Below are positions 35,281 to 44,635 of a stretch of 64,000 bases of DNA, piece by piece (position 1 is the first letter of the stretch; each line of letters starts with the position of its first letter). The notes beneath the pieces were generated by a model that worked only from the letters and a program-made list of their open reading frames with translations, did not search any database and had not been told where the DNA came from. This DNA is from Spirosoma profusum (GTDB taxonomy: Bacteria > Bacteroidota > Bacteroidia > Cytophagales > Spirosomataceae): assembly GCF_014699005.1 (NCBI RefSeq), contig NZ_JACWZY010000013.1:1-64000 (forward strand). The letters are read 5' to 3'. A program made the position numbers and the translations under genes.

Positions 35281-35829
35281 TTAAAACAGTTTTTCGTTTG
35301 GTGGCTTAACGCCTTTCATCCGAATGTAAATGGTGGTCTGACCCCGGTGGTGGGTCTGATGCTCAAACGCCTTGGCTAGGGCTAATTCACGGGTCATTTC
35401 GCGTTGGCCCATTTTCACGTTTTCAGCCAACTGCGCATCGGTCAGTCCTTTAACGGCATCAATCACAAAATCGTAGCTATCCAGAACGGCTTTGGTCAGA
35501 GCCGCTTTCGTTTTTAGCTCGCTCATTTCTTCCATCTTTTTGCCCTGAAATGGATTCGTTTTGCCACTGGCCATAGCCGCAAAATTGTAGTTCGCGTTGG
35601 CCAGATGTAACATCTGTTCGGCAAAACTCCGGATTTCGGGTGTTGGCTTGAAGTTGACACCATCTTCCGGCATCGCATCCAGATACTCTTTGGTATAGTC
35701 TCTAGCCCGTTGCCAGTCGGTGGTTAACTGCGATATTGTAGTCATTGGACCAGCCGCCTGAGCCGTTGACAAGACCCAGAACAGAGCCAGAAGGACAGAC
35801 ATGAATCGGAAGCGTAATGTAGAGGTCAT
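35281..35829 (-). CDS. Exported DinB-like four-helix protein
   Basis: A 182-residue protein with a signal peptide (about 1-25, cut after TAQA). The mature part is a four-helix bundle typical of DinB/YfiT metalloenzymes: helix 1 ending in the metal-type histidine LHLANANYNF (about H73), then FEHQTHHRGQTTIYIRMKG with the paired histidines. DinB proteins are usually cytoplasmic thiol-dependent transferases, so export is unusual. Substrate unknown. Confidence 0.82.
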   Translation of the reverse strand: MTSTLRFRFMSVLLALFWVLSTAQAAGPMTTISQLTTDWQRARDYTKEYLDAMPEDGVNFKPTPEIRSFAEQMLHLANANYNFAAMASGKTNPFQGKKMEEMSELKTKAALTKAVLDSYDFVIDAVKGLTDAQLAENVKMGQREMTRELALAKAFEHQTHHRGQTTIYIRMKGVKPPNEKLF

Positions 35830-36012
35830 CTTGCTAGTAGTTTGTTTGACGATTAAAAGGGAAAAGCCTTCTAAAGCTACTACGTTCTGATTCTGGTGTT
35901 GCCGAATGCTACGTTTCGTCTGAGCGCTAGGTGTCAGTCATGTCCTTGACCAGATAGAGCAATTGTTGATACGTGTTTCGAAGCGGGAAAAGCAACTCTG
36001 AAATCAGAAGAC

Positions 36013-36375
36013 CTAGACTTCAAATGGCAGTTCGTAGGTTTTGCTAACAACTTTCGACGAGCGCGTTTTTACTTCTACTTTTATTTTTAAGGGCGAATCG
36101 ATCACCAGGTAATTTTTGACGAACTGGTCATCATAATACATCCACGATTGATCTTCGAGCAGGTAGTCAGTTACGCCCGCCTTCGATGCCTGATAAGCCA
36201 GCCGTTCAACCGCAAGTGGCTCATAATTAACGATGTGGCCCATATAATACACCTGTAAGCCTGGCAATGACTGGTTGCCTAATTCGGTGCAGCTCATAAC
36301 GGTAATTTTCAGTGAAGAACCATCTTCCAGGTCTTTTACCGCCCATTCGTCAAGGATTGTTTTTTCGTTTGCCAT
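36013..36375 (-). CDS. Unrecognised small cytoplasmic protein
   Basis: A 120-residue protein with no signal or membrane segment and a beta-rich C-terminus (PLKIKVEVKTRSSKVVSKTYEL). The centre has Tyr- and Asp-rich stretches (SWMYYDDQFVKNYL). It matches no family I know. It lies alone between the DinB and DUF892 genes on the same strand, with about 180 bp spacers on both sides. Coding is supported only by reading-frame length and codon pattern. Confidence 0.55.
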   Translation of the reverse strand: MANEKTILDEWAVKDLEDGSSLKITVMSCTELGNQSLPGLQVYYMGHIVNYEPLAVERLAYQASKAGVTDYLLEDQSWMYYDDQFVKNYLVIDSPLKIKVEVKTRSSKVVSKTYELPFEV

Positions 36376-36488
36376 TAGTAGTTGTGTTTTTGGTTATGGC
36401 CGTAAAAGTAGTAATACCCTATACCGAAGCGGATGATTTTCTTATTGGACGGCGGTTCGCGGATAGTTAACAAAACGCATCAAAACAA

Positions 36489-36522
36489 TAAACCCAGCCA
36501 CCTATGAAAATGACTGGGTTTA
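36489..36522 (-). terminator. Terminator of the DUF892 gene
   Basis: 9-bp arms TAAACCCAG (36489-36497) and CTGGGTTTA (36514-36522) lie 25 bp beyond the stop of the leftward gene ending at 36547; the region is A/T-rich on both sides. Confidence 0.65.
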
Positions 36523-36546
36523 CTTCTATAAGTAAGTCGGGACGTA

Positions 36547-37179
36547 TCAGACGCCTAATGGGCCGCCTGACGTAACGTCGGGATTATGGCTTTCATGACG
36601 GCCAGCGTGATGGCTGCCAACGTGCTCATCTTCTTCTGCTTTCGACCGGTCGTTGATGAATGATTCGGCCAGTACGGTTAATTTCCGATCGGCTTCTTTT
36701 TCTTCTTGCAGCGTTTTTTCCAGCAATTCAGTCGATTGCGTAAAGTCGAGTATGTGAGCCAGCGTTACCAGCGAACCATACGTAGCAATTTCCAGGTGCT
36801 CGATCTTCTGAGCGGCAATAATGAGCCCGGCATCACGCGTAAGCGAACCTTTAGGCGTATCGGAGATGATGCGTCGGGCATCATTGACTAAACCGTCGAT
36901 TGCATCGGATACATGTTCTTCTGTTCGGATACCGATGATTCTGAAAATTTCTTCGACCCTTTCAACCTGTGTTTCACTTTCGGTCTGGTGCTGTCGGAGG
37001 AGGTCGCTCACCTCGTTCGTAGTGCTGGCCTGAGCCTGTTCGGATAGCGCATGAACAGCACGTTTTTCAATGTAGTAGGCAGTTTTTAATTCACTGATAA
37101 ATAGGTCGCGTAAGCCTTCGTCTGTCGTGGAATCGTTTCCGCCGAAGAAGCTTGTAATTCGCTCTGCCAGAGTCGCCAT
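36547..37179 (-). CDS. DUF892 (YciE/YciF-type) ferritin-like protein
   Basis: A 210-residue four-helix protein. The DUF892 domain (about 20-180) begins LRDLFISELKTAYYIEKR and has the diiron-type acid/His helix pattern QKIEHLEIATYGSL near residue 130. These proteins are linked to osmotic and oxidative stress in other bacteria. The tail is His/Glu-rich (EEDEHVGSHHAGRHESH). Single gene. Confidence 0.87.
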   Translation of the reverse strand: MATLAERITSFFGGNDSTTDEGLRDLFISELKTAYYIEKRAVHALSEQAQASTTNEVSDLLRQHQTESETQVERVEEIFRIIGIRTEEHVSDAIDGLVNDARRIISDTPKGSLTRDAGLIIAAQKIEHLEIATYGSLVTLAHILDFTQSTELLEKTLQEEKEADRKLTVLAESFINDRSKAEEDEHVGSHHAGRHESHNPDVTSGGPLGV

Positions 37180-37572
37180 GATGTTTGTTGTTTAACTGAG
37201 AACTAAGAAATCTAAAACGCTACGTTGGTACGAGGCAGGAATGGGATGGGACGTAATATGGAGTGTAGCGTAGTGCCATATGACAAATAGTACCTGCTAA
37301 ATCCATGCCATACGCTGGTAGTGAGGGTGTTAACGAAACGGTAGACTGGCTTCTGTTTACTTTTCTCTACAGATTATGTAGCATATTATCGCTTGTATCA
37401 TTTGTGATACGTAGCAAAATCAGGTACGCCAGCGTATTGAATACCGCTTATAAATAACAAAATGCTACGTTCGAAGAACATTCTCGCTACTTTGCCTGTA
37501 GTGGATAAATACGTAACTAGCAGACCTTTTTCTAATCTGGTACAACAGCCGACCACAGAGATTTTTACAAAA
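37180..37572. other. Intergenic region of about 390 bp
   Basis: Between divergent genes; contains several ACGTA sites and a short inverted repeat GTATCATTTGTGATAC (about 37394-37409). The open frame of the next gene reaches back to 37462 but its first 37 codons have no clear protein signal. Confidence 0.35.
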
Positions 37573-37935
37573 ATGAGTAACGCAAATCAGGTTCTATATT
37601 TCGTATCCCAGTCGTACAGACAGATCCAAATATCGGTCGACAAAGGATTGGAGCCCTATACCTACGGTGATTTTGCCCGACAGTTCAACAACTTGCTGGT
37701 TTCGTCAGACAACGAAACCTACGCCCGCGAATTGACGCTTTTCCTCGTCGATGAAACCATTCGGTATCGGAAAACAGTCGATTATCTGCGTCAGGAAATG
37801 GCTTTTGAAGCACAGGCTTCGGCCGAACGCGACCGGGCTAAAGTGGCGCTGGCGGAATTGAAAAAGAGCGAAAACAGCGGTAGTGATGATCAACTGGACC
37901 TTTATAACCGACGACTGAGCCGGAAAGTCGCTTAA
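37573..37935 (+). CDS. Small alpha-helical hypothetical protein
   Basis: A 120-residue protein counted from the ATG at 37573; an upstream ATG at 37462 would give 157 residues. It is helix-rich and charged, with a likely coiled-coil C-terminal half (RKTVDYLRQEMAFEAQASAERDR). No signal or membrane segment and no recognised domain. Convergent with the DUF6090 gene. Its true start and function are uncertain. Confidence 0.5.
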   Translation: MSNANQVLYFVSQSYRQIQISVDKGLEPYTYGDFARQFNNLLVSSDNETYARELTLFLVDETIRYRKTVDYLRQEMAFEAQASAERDRAKVALAELKKSENSGSDDQLDLYNRRLSRKVA

Positions 37936-37963
37936 ACCCAACTCCGCTACCGAAAAACGCTGA

Positions 37964-38704
37964 CTATTTCAACTGGGATTTGATCGATGCCAAAAGCGAT
38001 TTGCCTAGCCTGGCAGCATCCTGATAGTCACGTAGCAGCTCTTCACGTGTGGAGCGCCGGACCAATATTGAGTTCTGAAACGCTACGTCGTTGATGATAG
38101 ACGTCCAGGCGGCTTTTGCTGGAGTGCTCGGTTGTTTGCCCAGCGGAAGCCGCCCGAGTAGAGAAGGGCCAACAATTGTATTCGTGGTTTCTAATTCGGC
38201 AGTTTCGACCCGGATAATGGTTTCGTACTGTTTGTAATAATCGAAAAGAGCTTTTTTGAACGGAAGGCTGCTGATTACCTGCATATTACCGGTACTTTTC
38301 AGATCCGCGAACGTAGCATCTTCGGCAATGAAACGGGGACGTTTAAACATAAACCGAACGTTGTCGACAAATCCCGCATACGTAATAGCAGACCGTTGCG
38401 TATCCATTTCGGAGAGCGTCCGGGTAGCCTGAATTACCTGCTTTGTTTCATTTATCACTTCATTGATCTGGTTCATATCGGTCTGGATATCACTGTATAA
38501 TCCTTTCAGATACGTTTGCTCGGTTTCTTTTTTCTGCCGTTGGTCTTTCCACTCGTCGAGCGCGAACGAAATCGTAATACTGAAAATAATGACAATAATT
38601 TCCAATAAGTATTCCGGCCATTTTTCGCGAAGCAAGTTGAGCACTTTGCCGAAACTGTTAACGGGTTTGATTTCTGGGGCCGGAGAAGCCGATTTTTTCG
38701 CCAT
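37964..38704 (-). CDS. DUF6090 family membrane protein
   Basis: A 246-residue protein. A short N-terminal cytoplasmic part is followed by one membrane helix at about 34-55 (YLLEIIVIIFSITISFALDEW) and a helical extracytoplasmic domain of about 190 residues (KKETEQTYLKGLYSDIQTDM). This matches DUF6090 as I know it from Bacteroidota. No enzyme motif; probably a membrane-anchored sensor or scaffold. Confidence 0.72.
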   Translation of the reverse strand: MAKKSASPAPEIKPVNSFGKVLNLLREKWPEYLLEIIVIIFSITISFALDEWKDQRQKKETEQTYLKGLYSDIQTDMNQINEVINETKQVIQATRTLSEMDTQRSAITYAGFVDNVRFMFKRPRFIAEDATFADLKSTGNMQVISSLPFKKALFDYYKQYETIIRVETAELETTNTIVGPSLLGRLPLGKQPSTPAKAAWTSIINDVAFQNSILVRRSTREELLRDYQDAARLGKSLLASIKSQLK

Positions 38705-38750
38705 GTTGTTCTGATCAATCAGGTTGTAAGTTAGATGATTGGATTAGTGG

Positions 38751-40517
38751 CTAATAGCCAGCCGCCTGACCATCTTTTCGCATTTCGGTGGCTCCCCAGT
38801 AAATCCTATTTTGGGTATCCCATTGAATGGCCTGATAGCCTCCAAAGAAATCGTTTGGAACCAGATGGTGACCGCGTTTTTCCAGTTCAGCACGTACCGT
38901 CGGCGAAATACCACTTTCCAGGGCTAGTTTGCCGCCATCGGACATGAGCGTGCCCGTAGGTTCGCTGCTTCCGGAATGACTGAAACGAGCGGCATCACCG
39001 GCTTCCTGCACGTTCATACCGAAATCAATGATGTTGCACAAAACCTGTAAGTGACCCTGTGGCTGCATGGCACCACCCATAACGCCAAAACTTAGAAATG
39101 GCTCTCCATTTTTCAGGACAAATCCAGGAATGATGGTTGTAAATGGTCGTTTTCCAGGTGCGTACACATTGGCGTGATTGGGCGTCATGCAGAAGCTGGT
39201 ACCTCGATTCTGAAAAACGAATCCTAACCCGTTCGGTACCATCCCACTCCCAAATTCCAGCATGTTACTTTGAATGAGCGATACCATATTCCCTTCCTGG
39301 TCGGCTATGGTCAAGTACACCGTGTCTCCCGCACGAAGGGCTGGTTCGCCCGCGTCGATACGTTCGGAAGCTTTGGTCGGGTCGATCAATTTACGGCGTA
39401 GAGCAGCATACTCTTTCGAGAGCAGCCACTGGGTGGAAGCTTTGGCAAAATCGGGGTCGGCGTAGTAGCGGGCGCGGTCTTCAAACGCTAATTTCTTGGC
39501 TTCAATCAGCAGATGCAGATAATCGGCAGAATTATGTCCTAGTTTTTTTAAGTCAAATCCTTCCAGTATAGTCAGCATTTGCAACACCGAAATTCCCTGC
39601 CCGTTTGGTGGTAACTCATACACATCATAGCCCCGATAATTGATAGAAACTGGCTCAATCCACGTGCTTTTATGCGCAGCCAGATCAGCTTTACGTAGAA
39701 AAATCCCCACCCGACGAGCGTAGCGATCGATGGTATCGGCGATGGCGCCCGTATAAAAAGCGTTACGTCCGCCCGTCGCAATTTTCTGATACGTAGCAGC
39801 CAGATCAGGGTTGCGAAAGAGCTGTCCTTCAACGGGCGCTTTGCCGTCAATGAGAAAGGTTTTCTGGAAATTACCGAACTCACCGATAACAGTCTGACTT
39901 TCGGCCAACCGTCGGGCAGCTACCTGCCAGGAATAAGCAATCACCTGCGGAACGGGCACTCCTTCGCGAGCGTACTGAATACTCGGTTTCAACAGATTTG
40001 CCATTGGTAATTTGCCAAAACGCTGATGAAGCTGAAACCACCCATCGACCGCGCCCGGTACTGAAACCGACAACGGCCCGTAGAGCGGCAACTGCTGGCG
40101 AGTGCCCAGAATTGAACGTAACGAATCGTAAGAAAGCCCTTTGGGTGCGCGTCCGCTGGCATTCAAACCATATAATCTCCGGTCTTTCGCCGACCAGACA
40201 ATGGCAAACAAATCGCCCCCGATACCGCCGTTGTTCGGCTCCACGACACCCAGCGCAGCGTTAGCCGCAATGGCCGCATCGACAGCCGTACCACCCTGTT
40301 TCAGTATATCGAGCCCAATTTGCGTCGCCAGCGGGTGACTGGTGGCAACCATCCCGTGACGACCGAGAATAGGGCTTCGCGTGGCAAAATTGGCACCACT
40401 AATCCGGTCGCCTTTACCGATTGTCTGGGCATACGAGAACGTAGCAGCACATAGGATGCCTACCAGACCGGTCAGGAGGTTGCGAATGAATACGGAACAG
40501 TCTGGGTTTTTGCTCAT
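38751..40517 (-). CDS. ggt: Gamma-glutamyltransferase
   Basis: Cleaves gamma-glutamyl bonds of glutathione and related peptides in the periplasm. It has 588 residues from the ATG at 40517, which begins the signal (about 1-30); the frame extends to 40556. It is an N-terminal nucleophile hydrolase that self-cleaves. The likely nucleophile is T399 in DTVYLTIADQEGNMV, equivalent to the Thr that opens the small chain. Both chains have the family blocks (NGGIGGDLFAIVW early, GSGMVPNGLGF after the cut). Single gene, 25 bp after an NlpC/P60 gene. Confidence 0.9.
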   Translation of the reverse strand: MSKNPDCSVFIRNLLTGLVGILCAATFSYAQTIGKGDRISGANFATRSPILGRHGMVATSHPLATQIGLDILKQGGTAVDAAIAANAALGVVEPNNGGIGGDLFAIVWSAKDRRLYGLNASGRAPKGLSYDSLRSILGTRQQLPLYGPLSVSVPGAVDGWFQLHQRFGKLPMANLLKPSIQYAREGVPVPQVIAYSWQVAARRLAESQTVIGEFGNFQKTFLIDGKAPVEGQLFRNPDLAATYQKIATGGRNAFYTGAIADTIDRYARRVGIFLRKADLAAHKSTWIEPVSINYRGYDVYELPPNGQGISVLQMLTILEGFDLKKLGHNSADYLHLLIEAKKLAFEDRARYYADPDFAKASTQWLLSKEYAALRRKLIDPTKASERIDAGEPALRAGDTVYLTIADQEGNMVSLIQSNMLEFGSGMVPNGLGFVFQNRGTSFCMTPNHANVYAPGKRPFTTIIPGFVLKNGEPFLSFGVMGGAMQPQGHLQVLCNIIDFGMNVQEAGDAARFSHSGSSEPTGTLMSDGGKLALESGISPTVRAELEKRGHHLVPNDFFGGYQAIQWDTQNRIYWGATEMRKDGQAAGY

Positions 40518-40542
40518 CGTACTTTTTGTTTGCTGATAAATC

Positions 40543-41253
40543 CTATGGCATATCAATACCTAAAGCAGTCGCTGTTTCTTCGCCAACTTCGCCATCGGCC
40601 ACGAGGCCTTGCAGCCGCTGGAACGCCACTACAGCGGCTATCGTATGCGGGCCGTATTTGCCGTCGATGTCGCCGGGATTCAGGTCCAAAGCTTTCAGTT
40701 TTTTCTGGATTTCACGTACCGTTTTTCCCTGCATCAGCGGATTTGTCAGTCGAAAGACCAGTGTTGGGGGCGTCACGATGATGGTCCCGGCAAGCTGCGT
40801 ATACTCAAGGTCTGGTACTAAAACGCCCGTGTCCCACCTACGCCCGGTTACTTTTCCATTGATCACACCCTTCGCCGGCGAATGCGCTTCGTATGTTCCA
40901 CCCTTGCCATCACAAATAACAATATGTCCGTCGAGTCTCGGCCGCTCGATCGGGTAACGTAGCAGAATGCCACCGACGGTCTTGGCCGCCAGTTCGACGC
41001 TTACCTGAATGCCCGTGTTTGCTACGTCGCGTCGCCAGTAGCCGGTGTAAGCGTTGGCTGTTGTCGGATTACCCCAGTTGTTATCGCAGCCGTATAATTT
41101 CTGGGCAGCCTGGAAAACGCACCACGACACATATTCAGCGCAATCCCAGGGCCCACGCCAATTAGGATTATCTTTTGGGGCCAGAGCGCCATAAATGTAT
41201 CGCTCACCCACACGCTTGGCGGCTATCTTGACGACATCTTCTCCGGTTGCCAT
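40543..41253 (-). CDS. NlpC/P60-type peptidase with peptidoglycan-binding domain, no signal peptide
   Basis: A 236-residue protein. The N-terminal half (1-150) has the NlpC/P60/CHAP-like arrangement: nucleophile C38 in PWDCAEYVSWC, H110 in LDGHIVIC and an acid or polar residue soon after. The C-terminal part (about 165-235) matches peptidoglycan-binding domain 1 (LMQGKTVREIQKKLKAL, then GKYGPHTIAAVVAFQ). No export signal is visible, so it may be secreted by another route, or be a lysin or effector. It lies just upstream of ggt on the same strand. Confidence 0.78.
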   Translation of the reverse strand: MATGEDVVKIAAKRVGERYIYGALAPKDNPNWRGPWDCAEYVSWCVFQAAQKLYGCDNNWGNPTTANAYTGYWRRDVANTGIQVSVELAAKTVGGILLRYPIERPRLDGHIVICDGKGGTYEAHSPAKGVINGKVTGRRWDTGVLVPDLEYTQLAGTIIVTPPTLVFRLTNPLMQGKTVREIQKKLKALDLNPGDIDGKYGPHTIAAVVAFQRLQGLVADGEVGEETATALGIDMP

Positions 41254-41324
41254 TTTAGTTAGTGGAAAGAAATAAGAGAAAGATAAATGAAAGTCACTTT
41301 CAAACTAGTGTTTACCAGAACGTA

Positions 41325-42641
41325 TCAACGAATAAACCAGTCTACGACCAGCACTCCCAACAGGCCCGATATTGAAACCAGCGTTTCCATCACCGACCAG
41401 GTTTTAAGCGTATCGACCATCGATACGTTAAAATACTCCCGAAACAGCCAGAAACCCGTATCGTTCACATGCGAAAACATCATACTCCCCGCGCCAATAC
41501 TCAGTACCATCAGATTCGGTTCTACACCCGACACTGTAAGCAGGGGAGCCATAAAACCAGCGGTCGTGATGCCCGATACAGTCGATGAACCTACGCTGAC
41601 CCGGATGAGGGCTGCCATACCCCAGGCCAGTACATATGGGTGTAACGACGAACCGTGCATCAGGTCGGCAACCGATTGATTAACACCTCCGTCGGTCAGA
41701 ACCTGTTTTAGGGCACCAGCCCCACCAAAAATAAGAAAAAGCAAGGCAACATCTTTCACGGCATCGCCCAGTAACGTAGTGACTTCCGCTATCGATTTGC
41801 CTCGCCAGCGTCCCAGCGTAAACATCGCCAGCACCACCGCGCAAAACATACTCACAATGGGTTCACCGAAAAAAAGCAGTACCTGCTGACTCAGCGAATC
41901 GACAGGCAGAAACGGGCTGATTAACGCACTCAGGCCAATAAGCAGAATCGGAAACAGCACCGTCAGAAAGCTTACGCCTGTGGATGGCATCTGCTCGTCG
42001 CTCAGGTCGGGTGCGATAAATGCTGGATTCGGCAACGTAGTATAGCGTTTCAACGTAGCACCAAACAGGGCTCCCGACACCAGAATGGCCGGAATCGACA
42101 CCAGAATTCCGTAAAAAAGCGTGAGTCCCATGCTGGCATTAAATTGTTTCAGAATAGCCAGTGGAGCCGGGTGGGGTGGCAAATAACCCTGCGTCACCGA
42201 CAAAGATGCCAGCATCGGTATGCCGATATACAGTGCAGGAAGTTTGTAACGATAAGCCACCGTGATAACCAGCGGAGCCAGCAGCATAAACCCCACCGAA
42301 TAGAACAGGGGCAGTCCGACAATGAACCCCGTAACCATAAAAGCCCATCGGGCATGACGGGTGCCCACTACGTTCATAATTGCCACTGCAATACGTTGTG
42401 CCGCACCACTTTGCGCCACGAGCTTGCCCAGCATAGCGCCCAGTGCAATAATAGCCGTAATCGAACCTAACGTACTGCCGATGCCTTTCTGAATGGCATC
42501 TACAATAGCCAGTGGTTTCAGTCCCAGCGCCAGACCAACGCCGATAGAAACCGCCAGAAAAGCCAGAAATGTATGGAGCCGGACAAAGGAAATGAGCACA
42601 ATCAGCACCAGAATGCCGAGAAACGTAATGAGCAACGACAT
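41325..42641 (-). CDS. Gluconate:H+ symporter, GntP family
   Basis: Inner-membrane importer of gluconate or a related sugar acid, 438 residues counted from the ATG at 42641 (the frame extends to 42668). About 12-14 hydrophobic segments. GntP-family blocks are GLKPLAIVDAIQKGIGSTLG, PPHPAPLAILKQFNASMG and FGGAGALKQVLTDGGVNQS. No gluconate kinase gene is adjacent. Sugar acids of the same class could be produced by the UxuA/DUF1080 pair at 28-30 kb. Confidence 0.88.
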   Translation of the reverse strand: MSLLITFLGILVLIVLISFVRLHTFLAFLAVSIGVGLALGLKPLAIVDAIQKGIGSTLGSITAIIALGAMLGKLVAQSGAAQRIAVAIMNVVGTRHARWAFMVTGFIVGLPLFYSVGFMLLAPLVITVAYRYKLPALYIGIPMLASLSVTQGYLPPHPAPLAILKQFNASMGLTLFYGILVSIPAILVSGALFGATLKRYTTLPNPAFIAPDLSDEQMPSTGVSFLTVLFPILLIGLSALISPFLPVDSLSQQVLLFFGEPIVSMFCAVVLAMFTLGRWRGKSIAEVTTLLGDAVKDVALLFLIFGGAGALKQVLTDGGVNQSVADLMHGSSLHPYVLAWGMAALIRVSVGSSTVSGITTAGFMAPLLTVSGVEPNLMVLSIGAGSMMFSHVNDTGFWLFREYFNVSMVDTLKTWSVMETLVSISGLLGVLVVDWFIR

Positions 42642-42878
42642 GGAAAACAGAGACAGCTTATCTGGCAAATAGCAAATCGTGAAATATCTACTATTTCAGC
42701 CTGGGGCGTAGGGCAAGGGCAGAAGCCATGTTACCTCAGTGACCAGTTTCGTCTTAAGAATAGATTACTTGATTCACTACGTCTTCCCTTTCCCTAACTT
42801 CTTCCGTTGATTTGCCGGAAAAGTATGGTAAATTGTTGTGTTTTGCAGAAGAAATGAAATGTCTTAAGTATCCGGTTG

Positions 42879-44462
42879 ATGGTTAAATCGTTACACCAGA
42901 AGTTTATGCGCGTCGTGGTGGTGTTTTTGTGGCTGATATCGGCTGTGGGATGGGCGCAGGAGAGACCGCTTGAACGAGCCATCGTGCAGGCCCGAACTAC
43001 GGGCAAAACCGATACGTTCCCCAATCTGTTTACGGCAAATGGCACTACTCACGCCCTTACGAATGCCCAGGATACTACGCAACACATCGACAAGTTAACG
43101 CTCAATACCAACGTATTAAAATCCATACGTAGTCAGAAACGGGAACTGCTGGAAATTTCGCTGCCAACCGCTCTGGGCACTCTGGAACTGGAATTAGTAC
43201 CTGTCAATCTCTTTGCGCCCGGTTTCAACGTAGTGACCCACCTGCCTGATACTACGTTCCAGTTCGATGCCAGTCGGGTTGTGTATTATCAGGGTATGAT
43301 TAAAAATAATCCCCGTTCGCTGGTGGCGCTGGCGTTATCGGATGAGAACGTAGTGGGACTGGTGTCAGACAGCACGGGCAACCGGGTTTTGTCGAGGCAG
43401 CGGGCTAAATCGGCTTCACAAACGGATTACGCTTTATATAACGAACAGGCCGTACAAACGAAAATTCGCCCATTTGCCTGTAACGTAGCGGATAGTGGCA
43501 CGTCGGATTTGATAGAAACCCCCAGTGAAAAGCCTACTAAACAAACGAATTCGAGCAATTGCGTAAAATACGTTGGCATTTATCTCGAAGCTGACTACGC
43601 GCTTTATCAGTCATACGGTGGAAACATAACCGATTTGACCGAAGATATACTATTTGTATTCGATCAGGTCATTACGTTATACCGTAACGAAAACGTCTAC
43701 GTACAATTGTCACAGCTTTATGTCTGGAACACAAACGATCCTTATAGCACCGCCACTACGTCCGCATCGGCTTTGGCAGCTTTCAAAACTCACTGGAATA
43801 ATTTCGGGAATAGCTTTCCGGGCCAGATAGCGCATCTGATGAGCAGTCGAAGTTTTAGCGGTAACACGGTCGGGCTGGCTGATGGCTACAATGGCCTTTC
43901 AGACAAGTCGACCGCGTATTCATTTAATAGTTCACTCAATCCTGCCTTCGCAGCACCTTACCCAACGTATTCATGGGCGGTGTTCGCCATCGCACACGAA
44001 CTGGGCCACAACTTCAGTTCGCATCATACGCACTGGTGCGGCTGGCCGGGAGGTCCAATTGATAATTGTGCAGTCCCCGAAAATGGGCCCTGCTCAGCGG
44101 GCCCCGCGCCGGTAAATGGAGGTACCATCATGAGCTATTGTCACCTGGCAAATGGCGTCAACTTTGCCAAAGGCTTTGGTACGTTGCCGGGCAATCAGAT
44201 TCGGAATAAAATTGCCAGTGTAACGCTTCCGATCACTACGTCTGATGGAAAAGTAGAGTCTATAAACTCCGGCATCTGGACCATGAGCGGCACCTGGACC
44301 TGTGGCGTAACACCTAGTGTGCTTTATAAAGCTACCATTAGCCCTGGTCACCGGGTGCAACTCAATTCTACCGGAAATGCCAAAACCCTCACCATTCAGG
44401 GTACTCTCAATCTCTCTACCCCTGGAACCGTTATCCGAATCGGACAAACGCAGTCGAATTGA
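42879..44462 (+). CDS. Secreted metzincin-type zinc metalloprotease (reprolysin-like)
   Basis: A 527-residue secreted endopeptidase. Start is the ATG at 42879 or at 42906; the second begins the signal peptide. A propeptide-like region (about 30-200) precedes the catalytic domain, whose zinc site is HELGHNFSSHH with ligands H373, H377 and H383. The Met-turn follows as MSYCHLANG some 40 residues later. The last 100 residues form a beta-strand-rich tail. It lies upstream of a 17-residue-repeat surface protein. Confidence 0.9.
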   Translation: MVKSLHQKFMRVVVVFLWLISAVGWAQERPLERAIVQARTTGKTDTFPNLFTANGTTHALTNAQDTTQHIDKLTLNTNVLKSIRSQKRELLEISLPTALGTLELELVPVNLFAPGFNVVTHLPDTTFQFDASRVVYYQGMIKNNPRSLVALALSDENVVGLVSDSTGNRVLSRQRAKSASQTDYALYNEQAVQTKIRPFACNVADSGTSDLIETPSEKPTKQTNSSNCVKYVGIYLEADYALYQSYGGNITDLTEDILFVFDQVITLYRNENVYVQLSQLYVWNTNDPYSTATTSASALAAFKTHWNNFGNSFPGQIAHLMSSRSFSGNTVGLADGYNGLSDKSTAYSFNSSLNPAFAAPYPTYSWAVFAIAHELGHNFSSHHTHWCGWPGGPIDNCAVPENGPCSAGPAPVNGGTIMSYCHLANGVNFAKGFGTLPGNQIRNKIASVTLPITTSDGKVESINSGIWTMSGTWTCGVTPSVLYKATISPGHRVQLNSTGNAKTLTIQGTLNLSTPGTVIRIGQTQSN

Positions 44463-44514
44463 GTGATAAATGATGAGTACTTATGCGTTGAAAGACCACT
44501 CATCGTTCATCACT
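44461..44514. repeat. Inverted repeat after the metzincin gene
   Basis: GAGTGATAAATGATGAGT and the partner ACTCATCGTTCATCACTC pair at 16 of 18 positions, starting just inside the stop codon. The GAGTGATGAG words recur in the hairpin at 46496-46554. Confidence 0.6.
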
Positions 44515-44543
44515 CATCGTTTATTACGCGCTATTACCGTAGC

Positions 44544-44594
44544 CTAAATAGGCGTTGGTCGGGTTGATATTTGCCCGGACAACGCCTATTTTAG
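44544..44594 (+). terminator. Strong hairpin between the metzincin and repeat-protein genes
   Basis: Arms CTAAATAGGCGTTGGTCGGG and CCCGGACAACGCCTATTTTAG pair with few mismatches around a 9-nt loop, ending in a T-run. The open frame of the next gene runs into this hairpin from 44555, but its start is better placed at 44636. Confidence 0.75.
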
Positions 44595-44635
44595 TCGCTA
44601 TTAATCAATATGTTAATATAAACACAGAGAATTAT

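Noticed and set aside
44555-44635. Upstream extension of the 17-residue-repeat protein
   Set aside because: The extra residues come from a terminator hairpin, while the ATG at 44636 opens a signal peptide.
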